From Ptiloglossa arizonensis (Eukaryota; Arthropoda; Insecta; Hymenoptera; Colletidae), in contig NW_027478539.1 of the NCBI RefSeq assembly GCF_051014685.1, positions 124,001-188,000 of the forward strand: a stretch of 64,000 nt of DNA, written 5' to 3'. Of this stretch, positions 10,849 to 22,584 are shown piece by piece. The stretch's first letter is position 1, and every line of letters starts with the position of its first letter. The notes under the pieces were generated by a model, which did not search any database, was not told the DNA's origin, and saw nothing but the letters and a program-made list of their open reading frames with translations. The position numbers were made by a program, and so were the translations under genes.

Positions 10849-11723
10849 GTAAGAAACGCTTGAGAAACTCAAAATTTTCGCAGTTCTGATGCTCGACAAG
10901 CATAACTAGACCGGACTAGGGGAAAAGTACGCATACCGTTGTAATCGGACGACATTCTACTTTCAGATGCAACAGAAATTTTGCGGATTGGTCAATCCGT
11001 TCGCGAGATATGGCAGTTTGGAGGTAAGAAACGCTTGAGAAACTCAAAATTTTCGCAGTTCTGATGCTCGACAAGCATAACTAGAACGGCCTAGGGGAAA
11101 AGTACGCACACCGTTGTAAACGGGCGAGTTTCTACCTTCAGATGCAACAGAAATTTTGCGGATTGCTCAATCCGTTCGCGAGGTATGGCAATTTGGAAGT
11201 AAGAAACGCTTGAAAAACTCAAAATTTTCGCAGTTCTGATGCTCGAAACGAATAACTAGAACGGACTAGGGGAAAAGTACGCATACCGTTGTAATCGGGC
11301 GAGTTTCTACTTTCAGATGCAACAGAAATTTTGCGGATTCGTCAATCCGTTCGCGAGATATGGCAGTTTGGAGGTAAGAAACGCTTGAGAAACTCAAAAT
11401 TTTCGCAGTTCTGATGCTCGAAACGAATAACTAGAACGGACTAGGGGAAAAGTACGCATAACGTTGTAATCGGGCGAGTTTCTACTTTCAGATGCAACAG
11501 AAATTTTGCGGATTTGTCAATCCGTTCGCGAGATATGGCAGTTTGGAGGTAAGAAACGCTTGAGAAACTCAAAATTTTCGCAGTTCTGATGCTCGAAACG
11601 AATAACTAGAACGGCCTAGGGGAAAAGTACGCATACCGTTGTAATCGGGCGAGTTTCTACTTTCACATGCAACAGAAATTTTGCTGATTAGTCAATCCGT
11701 TCGCGAGATATGGCAGTTTGGAG

Positions 11724-13824
11724 GTAAGAAACGCTTGAGAAACTCAAAATTTTCGCAGTTCTGATGCTCGACAAGCATAACTAGAACGGCCTAGGGGAAA
11801 AGTACGCATACCGTTGTAAACGGGCGAGTTTCTACCTTCAGATGCAACAGAAATTTTGCGGATTGCTCAATCCGTTCGCGAGGTATGGCAATTTGGAAGT
11901 AAGAAACGCTTGAAAAACTCAAAATTTTCGCAGTTCTGATGCTCGAAACGAATAACTAGAACGGACTAGGGGAAAAGTACGCATACCGTTGTAATCGGGC
12001 GAGTTTCTACTTTCAGATGCAACAGAAATTTTGCGGATTCGTCAATCCGTTCGCGAGATATGGCAGTTTGGAGGTAAGAAACGCTTGAGAAACTCAAAAT
12101 TTTCGCAGTTCTGATGCTCGAAACGAATAACTAGAACGGACTAGGGGAAAAGTACGCATAACGTTGTAATCGGGCGAGTTTCTACTTTCAGATGCAACAG
12201 AAATTTTGCGGATTTGTCAATCCGTTCGCGAGATATGGCAGTTTGGAGGTAAGAAACGCTTGAGAAACTCAAAATTTTCGCAGTTCTGATGCTCGAAACG
12301 AATAACTAGAACGGCCTAGGGGAAAAGTACGCATACCGTTGTAATCGGGCGAGTTTCTACTTTCACATGCAACAGAAATTTTGCTGATTAGTCAATCCGT
12401 TCGCGAGATATGGCAGTTTGGAGGTAAGAAACGCTTGAGAAACTCAAAATTTTCGCAGTTCTGATGCACGACAAGCATAACTAGAACGGTCTAGGGGAAT
12501 AGTACGCATACCGTTCTAATCGGACGACATTCTACTTTCAGATGCAACAGAAATTTTGCGGATTGGTCAATCCGTTCGCGAGATATGGCAGTTTGGAGGT
12601 AAAAAACGCTTGAGAAACTCAAAATTTTCGCAGTTCTGATGCTCGACAAGCATAACTAGAGCGGTCTAGGGGAAAAGTACGCATACCGTTGTAAACGGGC
12701 GAGTTTCTACCTTCAGATGCAACAGAAATTTTGCGGATTGCTCAATCCGTTCGCGAGGTATGGCAATTTGGAAGTAAGAAACGCTTGAAAAACTCAAAAT
12801 TTTCGCAGTTCTGATGCTCGAAACGAATAACTAGAACGGACTAGGGGAAAAGTACGCATACCGTTGTAATCGGGCGAGTTTCTACTTTCAGATGCAACAG
12901 AAATTTTGCGGATTCGTCAATCCGTTCGCGAGATATGGCAGTTTGGAGGTAAGAAACGCTTGAGAAACTCAAAATTTTCGCAGTTCTGACGCTCGAAACG
13001 AATAACTAGAACGGCCTAGGGGAAAACTACACCTACCGTTGTAATCGGGCGACTTTCTACTTTCAGATGCAACAGAAATTTTGCGGATTGGTCAATCCGT
13101 TCGCGAGATATGGCATTTTGTAGGTAAGGAACGCTTGAGAAACTCAACATTTTCGCAGTTCTGATGCTCGAAACGAATAACTAGAACGGCCTAGGGGAAA
13201 AGTACGCATACCGTTTGAAATCGGGCGAGTTTCTACTTTCAGATGCAACAGAAATTTTACGGATTGGTCAATCCGTTCGCGAGATATGGCAGTTTGGAGG
13301 TAAGAAACGCTTGAGAAACTCAAAATTTTCGCAGTTCTAATGCTCGACAAGCATAACTAGAACGTTCTAGGGGAAAAGTACGCATACCGTTGTAATCGGG
13401 CGACTTTCTACTTTCAGATGCAACAGAAATTTTGCGGATTGGTCAATCCGTTCGCGAGATATGGCAGTTTGGAGGTAAAAAACGCTTGAGGAACTCAAAA
13501 TTTTCGCAGTTCTGATGCTCGACAAGCATAACTAGAGCGGTCTAGGGGAAAAGTACGCATACCGTTGTAATCGGGCGACTTTCTACTTTCAGATGCAACA
13601 GAAATTTTGCGGATTGGTCAATCCGTTCGCGAGATATGGCAGTTTGGAGGTAAGAAACGGTTGAGAAACTCAAAATTTTCGCAGTTCTGATGCTCGAAAC
13701 GAGTAACTAGAACCGACTAGGGGAAAAGTGCGCATACCGTTGTAATCGGGCGAATTTCTACTTTCAGATGCAACAGAAATTTTGCGGATTGGTCAATCCG
13801 TTCGCGAGATATGGCAGTTTGTAG
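11724..13824 (+). repeat. 12-unit block J K G H I B/J K D L A B C, right copy
   Basis: Same order as 8224-10323. Private differences are tttcagatg in G, tttcacatg in H, gctgattagtc kept in H, and a one-base insertion in the L unit near 13211, which makes this copy one base longer. Confidence 0.85.
13211..13220 (+). other. One-base insertion in an L unit
   Basis: The unit reads ccgtttgaaatcgg where others read ccgttgtaatcgg, one base longer with a change beside it. It removes the CENP-B-like spacing of element 1 in this unit and restores the unit phase to multiples of 175. Confidence 0.9.
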
Positions 13825-15399
13825 GTAAGAAACGCTTGAGAAACTCAAAATTTTCGCAGTTCTGATGCTCGACAAGCATAACTAGAACGGCCTAGGGGAA
13901 AAGTACGCATACCGTTGTAAACGGGCGAGTTTCTACCTTCAGATGCAACAGAAATTTTGCGGATTGCTCAATCCGTTCGCGAGGTATGGCAATTTGGAAG
14001 TAAGAAACGCTTGAAAAACTCAAAATTTTCGCAGTTCTGATGCTCGAAACGAATAACTAGAACGGACTAGGGGAAAAGTACGCATACCGTTGTAATCGGG
14101 CGAGTTTCTACTTTCAGATGCAACAGAAATTTTGCGGATTGGTCAATCCGTTCGCGAGATATGGCAGTTTGGAGGTAAGAAACGCTTGAGAAACTCAAAA
14201 TTTTCGCAGTTCTGATGCTCGAAACGAATAACTAGAACGGACTAGGGGAAAAGTACGCATACCGTTGTAATCGGGCGAGTTTCTACTTTCAGATGCAACA
14301 GAAATTTTGCGGATTCGTCAATCCGTTCGCGAGATATGGCAGTTTGGAGGTAAGAAACGCTTGAGAAACTCAAAATTTTCGCAGTTCTGATGCTCGAAAC
14401 GAATAACTAGAACGGACTAGGGGAAAAGTACGCATAACGTTGTAATCGGGCGAGTTTCTACTTTCAGATGCAACAGAAATTTTGCGGATTTGTCAATCCG
14501 TTCGCGAGATATGGCAGTTTGGAGGTAAGAAACGCTTGAGAAACTCAAAATTTTCGCAGTTCTGATGCTCGAAACGAATAACTAGAACGGCCTAGGGGAA
14601 AAGTACGCATACCGTTGTAATCGGGCGAGTTTCTACTTTCAGATGCAACAGAAATTTTGCTGATTAGTCAATCCGTTCGCGAGATATGGCAGTTTGGAGG
14701 TAAGAAACGCTTGAGAAACTCAAAATTTTCGCAGTTCTGATGCTCGACAAGCATAACTAGAACGGTCTAGGGGAATAGTACGCATACCGTTCTAATCGGA
14801 CGACATTCTACTTTCAGATGCAACAGAAATTTTGCGGATTGGTCAATCCGTTCGCGAGATATGGCAGTTTGGAGGTAAGAAACGCTTGAGAAACTCAAAA
14901 TTTACGCAGTTCTGATGCTCGACAAGCATAACTAGAACGGTCTAGGGGAAAAGTACGCATACCGTTGTAATCGGGCGAATTTCTACTCTCAGATGCAACA
15001 GAAATTTTGAGGATTGGTCAATCCGTTCGCGAGATATGGCAGTTTGTAGGTAAGAAACGCTTGAGAAACTCAACATTTTCGCAGTTCTGATGCTCGAAAC
15101 GAATAACTAGAACGGCCTAGGGGAAAAGTACGCATACCGTTGTAATCGGGCGAGTTTCTACTTTCAGATGCAACAGAAATTTTACGGATTGGTCAATCCG
15201 TTCGCGAGATATGGCAGTTTGGAGGTAAGAAACGCTTGAGAAACTCAAAATTTTCGCAGTTCTGATGCTCGACAAGCATAACTAGAGCGGTCTAGGGGAA
15301 AAGTACGCATACCGTTGTAATCGGGCGACTTTCTACTTTCAGATGCAACAGAAATTTTGCGGATTGGTCAATCCGTTCGCGAGATATGGCAGTTTGGAG

Positions 15400-15574
15400 G
15401 TAAGAAACGGTTGAGAAACTCAAAATTTTCGCAGTTCTGATGCTCGAAACGAATAACTAGAACGGCCTAGGGGAAAAGTACGCATACCGTTGTAAACGGG
15501 CGAGTTTCTACCTTCAGATGCAACAGAAATTTTGCGGATTGCTCAATCCGTTCGCGAGGTATGGCAATTTGGAA
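15400..15574 (+). repeat. Chimeric unit C/J
   Basis: Starts with gtaagaaacgg, as type C does, and continues with gaaacgaat, the aacggc core and the J half (gtaaacggg, gctc). It is followed by K, the normal successor of J. Confidence 0.7.
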
Positions 15575-16449
15575 GTAAGAAACGCTTGAAAAACTCAAAA
15601 TTTTCGCAGTTCTGATGCTCGAAACGAATAACTAGAACGGACTAGGGGAAAAGTACGCATACCGTTGTAATCGGGCGAGTTTCTACTTTCAGATGCAACA
15701 GAAATTTTGCGGATTCGTCAATCCGTTCGCGAGATATGGCAGTTTGGAGGTAAGAAACGCTTGAGAAACTCAAAATTTACGCAGTTCTGATGCTCGACAA
15801 GCATAACTAGAACGGTCTAGGGGAAAAGTACGCATACCGTTGTAATCGGGCGAATTTCTACTTTCAGATGCAACAGAAATTTTGAGGATTGGTCAATCCG
15901 TTCGCGAGATATGGCAGTTTGTAGGTAAGAAACGCTTGAGAAACTCAACATTTTCGCAGTTCTGATGCTCGAAACGAGTAACTAGAACCGACTAGGGGAA
16001 AAGTGCGCATACCGTTGTAATCGGGCGAATTTCTACTTTCAGATGCAACAGAAATTTTGCGGATTGGTCAATCCGTTCGCGAGATATGGCAGTTTGTAGG
16101 TAAGAAACGCTTGAGAAACTCAAAATTTTCGCAGTTCTGATGCTCGACAAGCATAACTAGAACGGCCTAGGGGAAAAGTACGCATACCGTTGTAAACGGG
16201 CGAGTTTCTACCTTCAGATGCAACAGAAATTTTGCGGATTGCTCAATCCGTTCGCGAGGTATGGCAATTTGGAAGTAAGAAACGCTTGAAAAACTCAAAA
16301 TTTTCGCAGTTCTGATGCTCGAAACGAATAACTAGAACGGACTAGGGGAAAAGTACGCATACCGTTGTAATCGGGCGAGTTTCTACTTTCAGATGCAACA
16401 GAAATTTTGCGGATTGGTCAATCCGTTCGCGAGATATGGCAGTTTGGAG

Positions 16450-17324
16450 GTAAGAAACGCTTGAGAAACTCAAAATTTTCGCAGTTCTGATGCTCGACAA
16501 GCATAACTAGACCGGTCTAGGGGAAAAGTACGCATACCGTTGTAATCGGACGACATTCTACTTTCAGATGCAACAGAAATTTTGCGGATTGGTCAATCCG
16601 TTCGCGAGATATGGCAGTTTGGAGGTAAGAAACGCTTGAGAAACTCAAAATTTTCGCAGTTCTGATGCTCGACAAGCATAACTAGAACGGCCTAGGGGAA
16701 AAGTACGCATACCGTTGTAAACGGGCGAGTTTCTACCTTCAGATGCAACAGAAATTTTGCGGATTGCTCAATCCGTTCGCGAGGTATGGCAATTTGGAAG
16801 TAAGAAACGCTTGAAAAACTCAAAATTTTCGCAGTTCTGATGCTCGAAACGAATAACTAGAACGGACTAGGGGAAAAGTACGCATACCGTTGTAATCGGG
16901 CGAGTTTCTACTTTCAGATGCAACAGAAATTTTGCGGATTCGTCAATCCGTTCGCGAGATATGGCAGTTTGGAGGTAAGAAACGCTTGAGAAACTCAAAA
17001 TTTTCGCAGTTCTGATGCTCGAAACGAATAACTAGAACGGACTAGGGGAAAAGTACGCATAACGTTGTAATCGGGCGAGTTTCTACTTTCAGATGCAACA
17101 GAAATTTTGCGGATTTGTCAATCCGTTCGCGAGATATGGCAGTTTGGAGGTAAGAAACGCTTGAGAAACTCAAAATTTTCGCAGTTCTGATGCTCGAAAC
17201 GAATAACTAGAACGGCCTAGGGGAAAAGTACGCATACCGTTGTAATCGGGCGAGTTTCTACTTTCAGATGCAACAGAAATTTTGCGGATTGGTCAATCCG
17301 TTCGCGAGATATGGCAGTTTGGAG
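16450..17324 (+). repeat. Pentamer HOR I-J-K-G-H, first of two tandem copies (875 bp)
   Basis: Five units: I with the accggt core, J with gtaaacggg, K with gattcgtc, G with cataacg, and an H-like unit with ggattggtc. The next 875 bp repeat the order. The same five types in the same order also occur at 1926-2800, 10849-11723 and 18725-19599, so this pentamer is the recurrent core of domain A. Confidence 0.9.
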
Positions 17325-18199
17325 GTAAGAAACGCTTGAGAAACTCAAAATTTTCGCAGTTCTGATGCTCGACAAGCATAACTAGACCGGTCTAGGGGAA
17401 AAGTACGCATACCGTTGTAATCGGACGACATTCTACTTTCAGATGCAACAGAAATTTTGCGGATTGGTCAATCCGTTCGCGAGATATGGCAGTTTGGAGG
17501 TAAGAAACGCTTGAGAAACTCAAAATTTTCGCAGTTCTGATGCTCGACAAGCATAACTAGAACGGCCTAGGGGAAAAGTACGCATACCGTTGTAAACGGG
17601 CGAGTTTCTACCTTCAGATGCAACAGAAATTTTGCGGATTGCTCAATCCGTTCGCGAGGTATGGCAATTTGGAAGTAAGAAACGCTTGAAAAACTCAAAA
17701 TTTTCGCAGTTCTGATGCTCGAAACGAATAACTAGAACGGACTAGGGGAAAAGTACGCATACCGTTGTAATCGGGCGAGTTTCTACTTTCAGATGCAACA
17801 GAAATTTTGCGGATTCGTCAATCCGTTCGCGAGATATGGCAGTTTGGAGGTAAGAAACGCTTGAGAAACTCAAAATTTTCGCAGTTCTGATGCTCGAAAC
17901 GAATAACTAGAACGGACTAGGGGAAAAGTACGCATAACGTTGTAATCGGGCGAGTTTCTACTTTCAGATGCAACAGAAATTTTTCGGATTTGTCAATCCG
18001 TTCGCGAGATATGGCAGTTTGGAGGTAAGAAACGCTTGAGAAACTCAAAATTTTCGCAGTTCTGATGCTCGAAACGAATAACTAGAACGGCCTAGGGGAA
18101 AAGTACGCATACCGTTGTAATCGGGCGAGTTTCTACTTTCAGATGCAACAGAAATTTTGCGGATTGGTCAATCCGTTCGCGAGATATGGCAGTTTGGAG
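17325..18199 (+). repeat. Pentamer HOR I-J-K-G-H, second tandem copy
   Basis: Direct repeat of 16450-17324. Its G unit has gaaatttttcgg, a change shared with the unit near 23055 and therefore a marker of the longer duplication described for 17500-20199. Confidence 0.9.
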
Positions 18200-20199
18200 G
18201 TAAGAAACGGTTGAGAAACTCAAAATTTTCACAGTTCTGATGCTCGAAACGAATAACCAGTACGGCCTAGGGGAAAAGTACGCATACCGTTGTAATTGGG
18301 CGAGTTTCTACTTTCAGATGCAACAGAAATTTTGCGGATTGGTCAATCCGTTCGCGAGATATGGCAGTTTGGAGGTAAGAAACGCTTGAGAAACTCAAAA
18401 TTTTCGCAGTTCTGATGCTCGAAACGAGTAACTAGAACCGACTAGGGGAAAAGTGCGCATACCCTTGTAATTGGGCGAATTTCTACTTTCAGATGCAACA
18501 GAAACTTTGCGGATTGGTCAATCCGTTCGCGAGATATGGCAGTTTGGAGGTAAGAAACGGTTGAGAAACTCAAAATTTTCGCAGTTCTGATGCTCGAAAC
18601 GAATAACTAGAACGGCCTAGGGGAAAAGTACGCATACCGTTGTAATCGGGCGAGTTTCTACTTTCAGATGCAACAGAAATTTTGCGGATTGGTCAATCCG
18701 TTCGCGAGATATGGCAGTTTGGAGGTAAGAAACGCTTGAGAAACTCAAAATTTTCGCAGTTCTGATGCTCGACAAGCATAACTAGACCGGTCTAGGGGAA
18801 AAGTACGCATACCGTTGTAATCGGACGACATTCTACTTTCAGATGCAACAGAAATTTTGCGGATTGGTCAATCAGTTCGCGAGATATGGCAGTTTGGAGG
18901 TAAGAAACGCTTGAGAAACTCAAAATTTTCGCAGTTCTGATGCTCGACAAGCATAACTAGAACGGCCTAGGGGAAAAGTACGCATACCGTTGTAAACGGG
19001 CGAGTTTCTACCTTCAGATGCAACAGAAATTTTGCGGATTGCTCAATCCGTTCGCGAGGTATGGCAATTTGGAAGTAAGAAACGCTTGAAAAACTCAAAA
19101 TTTTCGCAGTTCTGATGCTCGAAACGAATAACTAGAACGGACTAGGGGAAAAGTACGCATACCGTTGTAATCGGGCGAGTTTCTACTTTCAGATGCAACA
19201 GAAATTTTGCGGATTCGTCAATCCGTTCGCGAGATATGGCAGTTTGGAGGTAAGAAACGCTTGAGAAACCCAAAATTTTCGCAGTTCTGATGCTCGAAAC
19301 GAATAACTAGAACGGACTAGGGGAAAAGTACGCATAACGTTGTAATCGGGCGAGTTTCTACTTTCAGATGCAACAGAAATTTTGCGGATTTGTCAATCCG
19401 TTCGCGAGATATGGCAGTTTGGAGGTAAGAAACGCTTGAGAAACTCAAAATTTTCGCAGTTCTGATGCTCGAAACGAATAACTAGAACGGCCTAGGGGAA
19501 AAGTACGCATACCGTTGTAATCGGGCGAGTTTCTACTTTCAGATGCAACAGAAATTTTGCTGATTAGTCAATCCGTTCGCGAGATATGGCTGTTTGGAGG
19601 TAAGAAACGGTTGAGAAACTCAAAATTTTCACAGTTCTGATGCTCGAAACGAATAACCAGTACGGCCTAGGGGAAAAGTACGCATACCGTTGTAATCGGG
19701 CGAGTTTCTACTTTCAGATGCAACAGAAATTTTGCGGATTGGTCAATCCGTTCGCGAGATATGGCAGTTTGTAGGTAAGAAACGCTTGAGAAACTCAAAA
19801 TTTTCGCAGTTCTGGTGCTCGACAAGCATAACTAGAGCGGTCTAGGGGAAAAGTACGCATACCGTTGTAATCGGGCGAATTTCTACTTTCAGATGCAACA
19901 GAAATTTTGCGGATTGGTCAATCCGTTCGCGAGATATGGCAGTTTGGAGGTAAGAAACGGTTGAGAAACTCAAAATTTTCACAGTTCTGATGCTTGAAAC
20001 GAATAACCAGTACGGCCTAGGGGAAAAGTACGCATACCGTTGTAATCGGGCGAGTTTCTACTTTCAGATGCAACAGAAATTTTGCGGATTGGTCAATCCG
20101 TTCGCGAGATATGGCAGTTTGTAGGTAAGAAACGCTTGAGAAACTCAACATTTTCGCAGTTCTGATGCTCGAAACGAATAACTAGAACGGCCTAGGGGA
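17500..20199 (+). repeat. Segment duplicated at +5075 bp, left copy
   Basis: Rare markers recur exactly 5075 bp (29 units) later: ttttcggatttg near 17980, caatcagttcg near 18871, aaacccaaaa near 19269, atggctgtttgg near 19590 and tgcttgaaac near 19993. Similarity stops near 20200, where this copy has actacacctacc and the other has the J sequence gtaaacggg. Confidence 0.9.
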
Positions 20200-21029
20200 A
20201 AACTACACCTACCGTTGTAATCGGGCGAGTTTCTACTTTCAGATGCAACAGAAATTTTGCGAATTGGTCAATCCGTTCGCGAGATATGGCAGTTTGGAAG
20301 TAAGAAACGCTTGAGAAACTCAAAATTTTCGCAGTTCTGATGCTCGACAAGCATAACTAGAACGGTCTAGGGGAAAAGTACGCATACCGTTGTAATCGGG
20401 CCAATTTCTACTTTCAGATGCAACAGAAATTTTGCGGATTGGTCAATCCGTTCGCGAGATATGGCAGTTTGTATGTAAGAAACGCTTGAGAAACTCAACA
20501 TTTTCGCAGTTCTGATGCTCGAAACGAATAACTAGAACGGCCTAGGGGAAAAGTACGCATACGGTTGTAATCGGGCGAGTTTCTACTTTCAGATGCAACA
20601 GAAATTTTACGGATTGGTCAATCCGTTCGCGAGATATGGCAGTTTGGAGGTAAGAAACGCTTGAGAAACTCAAAATTTTCGCAGTTCTGATGCTCGACAA
20701 GCATAACTAGAACGTTCTAGGGGAAAAGTACGCATACCGTTGTAATCGGGCGACTTTCTACTTTCAGATGCAACAGAAATTTTGCGGATTGGTCAATCCG
20801 TTCGCGAGATACGGCAGTTTGGAGGTAAGAAACGGTTGAGAAACTCAAAATTTTCACAGTTCTGATGCTCGAAACGAATAACCAGAACGGCCTAGGGGAA
20901 AAGTACGCATACCGTTGTAATCGGGCGAGTTTCTACTTTCAGATGCAACAGAAATTTTGCGGATTGGTCAATCCGTTCGCGAGATATGGCGGTTTGGAAG
21001 TAAGAAACGCTTGAGAAACTCAAAATTTT

Positions 21030-22584
21030 CGCAGTTCTGATGCTCGAAACGAATAACTAGAACGGCCTAGGGGAAAAGTACGCATACCGTTGTAAACGGG
21101 CGAGTTTCTACCTTCAGATGCAACAGAAATTTTGCGGATTGCTCAATCCGTTCGCGAGGTATGGCAATTTGGAAGTAAGAAACGCTTGAAAAACTCAAAA
21201 TTTTCGCAGTTCTGATGCTCGAAACGAATAACTAGAACGGACTAGGGGAAAAGTACGCATACCGTTGTAATCGGGCGAGTTTCTACTTTAAGATGCAACA
21301 GAAATTTTGCGGATTGGTCATTCCGTTCACGAGATATGGCAGTTTGGAGGTAAGAAACGCTTGAGAAACTCAAAATTTTCGCAGTTCTGATGCTCGACAA
21401 GCATAACTAGAACGTTCTAGGGGAAAAGTACGCATACCGTTGTTATCGGGCGACTTTCTACTTTCAGATGCATCAGAAATTTTGCGGATTGGTCAATCCG
21501 TTCGCGAGATATGGCAGTTTGGAAGTAAGAAACGCTTGAGAATCTCAAAATTTTCGCAGTTCTGATGCTCGAAACGATTAACTAGAACGGCCTAGGGGAA
21601 AAGTACGCATACCGTTGTAATCGGGCGCGTTTCTACTTTCAGATGCAACAGAAATTTTGCGGATTGGTCAATCCGTTCGCGAGATATGGCGGTTTGGAAG
21701 TAAGAAACGCTTGAGAAACTCAAAATTTTCGCAGTTCTGATGCTCGAAACGAATAACTAGAACGGCCTAGGGGAAAAGTACGCATACCGTTGTAATCGGG
21801 CGAGTTTCTACTTTCAGATGCAACAGAAATTTTGCGGATTGGTCAATCCGTTCGCGAGATATGGCAGTTTGGAGGAAAGAAACGCTTGAGAAACTCAAAA
21901 TTTTCGCAGTTCCGATGCTCGAAACGAATAACTAGAACGGACTAGGGGAAAAGTACGCATACCGTTGTAATCGGGCGAGTTTCTACTTTCAGATGCAACA
22001 GAAATTTTGCGGATTGGTCAATCCGTTCGCGTGATATGGCAGTTTGGAGGTAAGAAACGCTTGAGAAACTCAAAATTTTCGCAGTTCTGATGCTCGCAAC
22101 GAATAACTAGAACGGCCTAGGGGAAAAGTACGCATACCGTTGTAATCGGGCGAGTTTCTACTTTCAGATGCAACAGAAATTTTGCGGATTGGTCAATCCG
22201 TTCGCGAGATATGGCGGTTTGGAGGTAAGAAACGCTTGAGAAACTCAAAATTTTCGCAGTTCTGATGCTCGACAAGCATAACCAGAACGTTCTAGGGGAA
22301 AAGTACGCATACCGTTGTAATCGGGCGAGTTTCTACCTTCAGATGCAACAGAAATTTTGCGGATTGGTCAATCCGTTCGCGAGGTATGGCAGTTTGGAGG
22401 TAAGAAACGCTTGAGAAACTCAAAATTTTCGCAGTTCTGGTGCTCGACAAGCATAACTAGAGCGGTCTAGGGGAAAAGTACGCATACCGTTGTAATCGGG
22501 CGAATTTCTACTTTCAGATGCAACAGAAATTTTGCGGATTGGTCAATCCGTTCGCGAGATATGGCAGTTTGGAGGTAAGAAACG
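21030..22584 (+). repeat. Segment duplicated at +4200 bp, left copy
   Basis: A chain of rare markers recurs 4200 bp (24 units) later: ctttaagatg at 21286, attccgttcac, gttgttatcgg, gcatcagaaa, gagaatctc, gggcgcgttt, ttccgatgc, gcgtgatatgg, ctcgcaacg and accagaacgttc. The right limit is near 22585, where cttgag here becomes gttgag in the other copy. Confidence 0.9.

Larger units (their letters stand above)
1..18199 (+). repeat. Domain A: HOR family of unit types A-L
   Basis: Unit types are told apart by short markers. A: aacgtt core with ctaatg. B: gtaaaaaacg with agcggt. C: gagtaac with aaccga and gtgcgc. D: aaactacatctacc or aaactacacctacc. E: gaggattggtc. F: aaaggacgc. G: cataacg with gatttgtc. 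H: gctgattagtc. I: cggacgacatt. J: gtaaacggg, gctc and gaggtatggcaattt. K: ttgaaaaac with aacgga. L: caacatttt with ttttacgg. The order from base 1 is A B C D E F G H I J K I J K G H I, then repeated rearranged blocks of the same letters. Blocks are shuffled in whole units, as expected from repeated unequal exchange. Confidence 0.85.
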
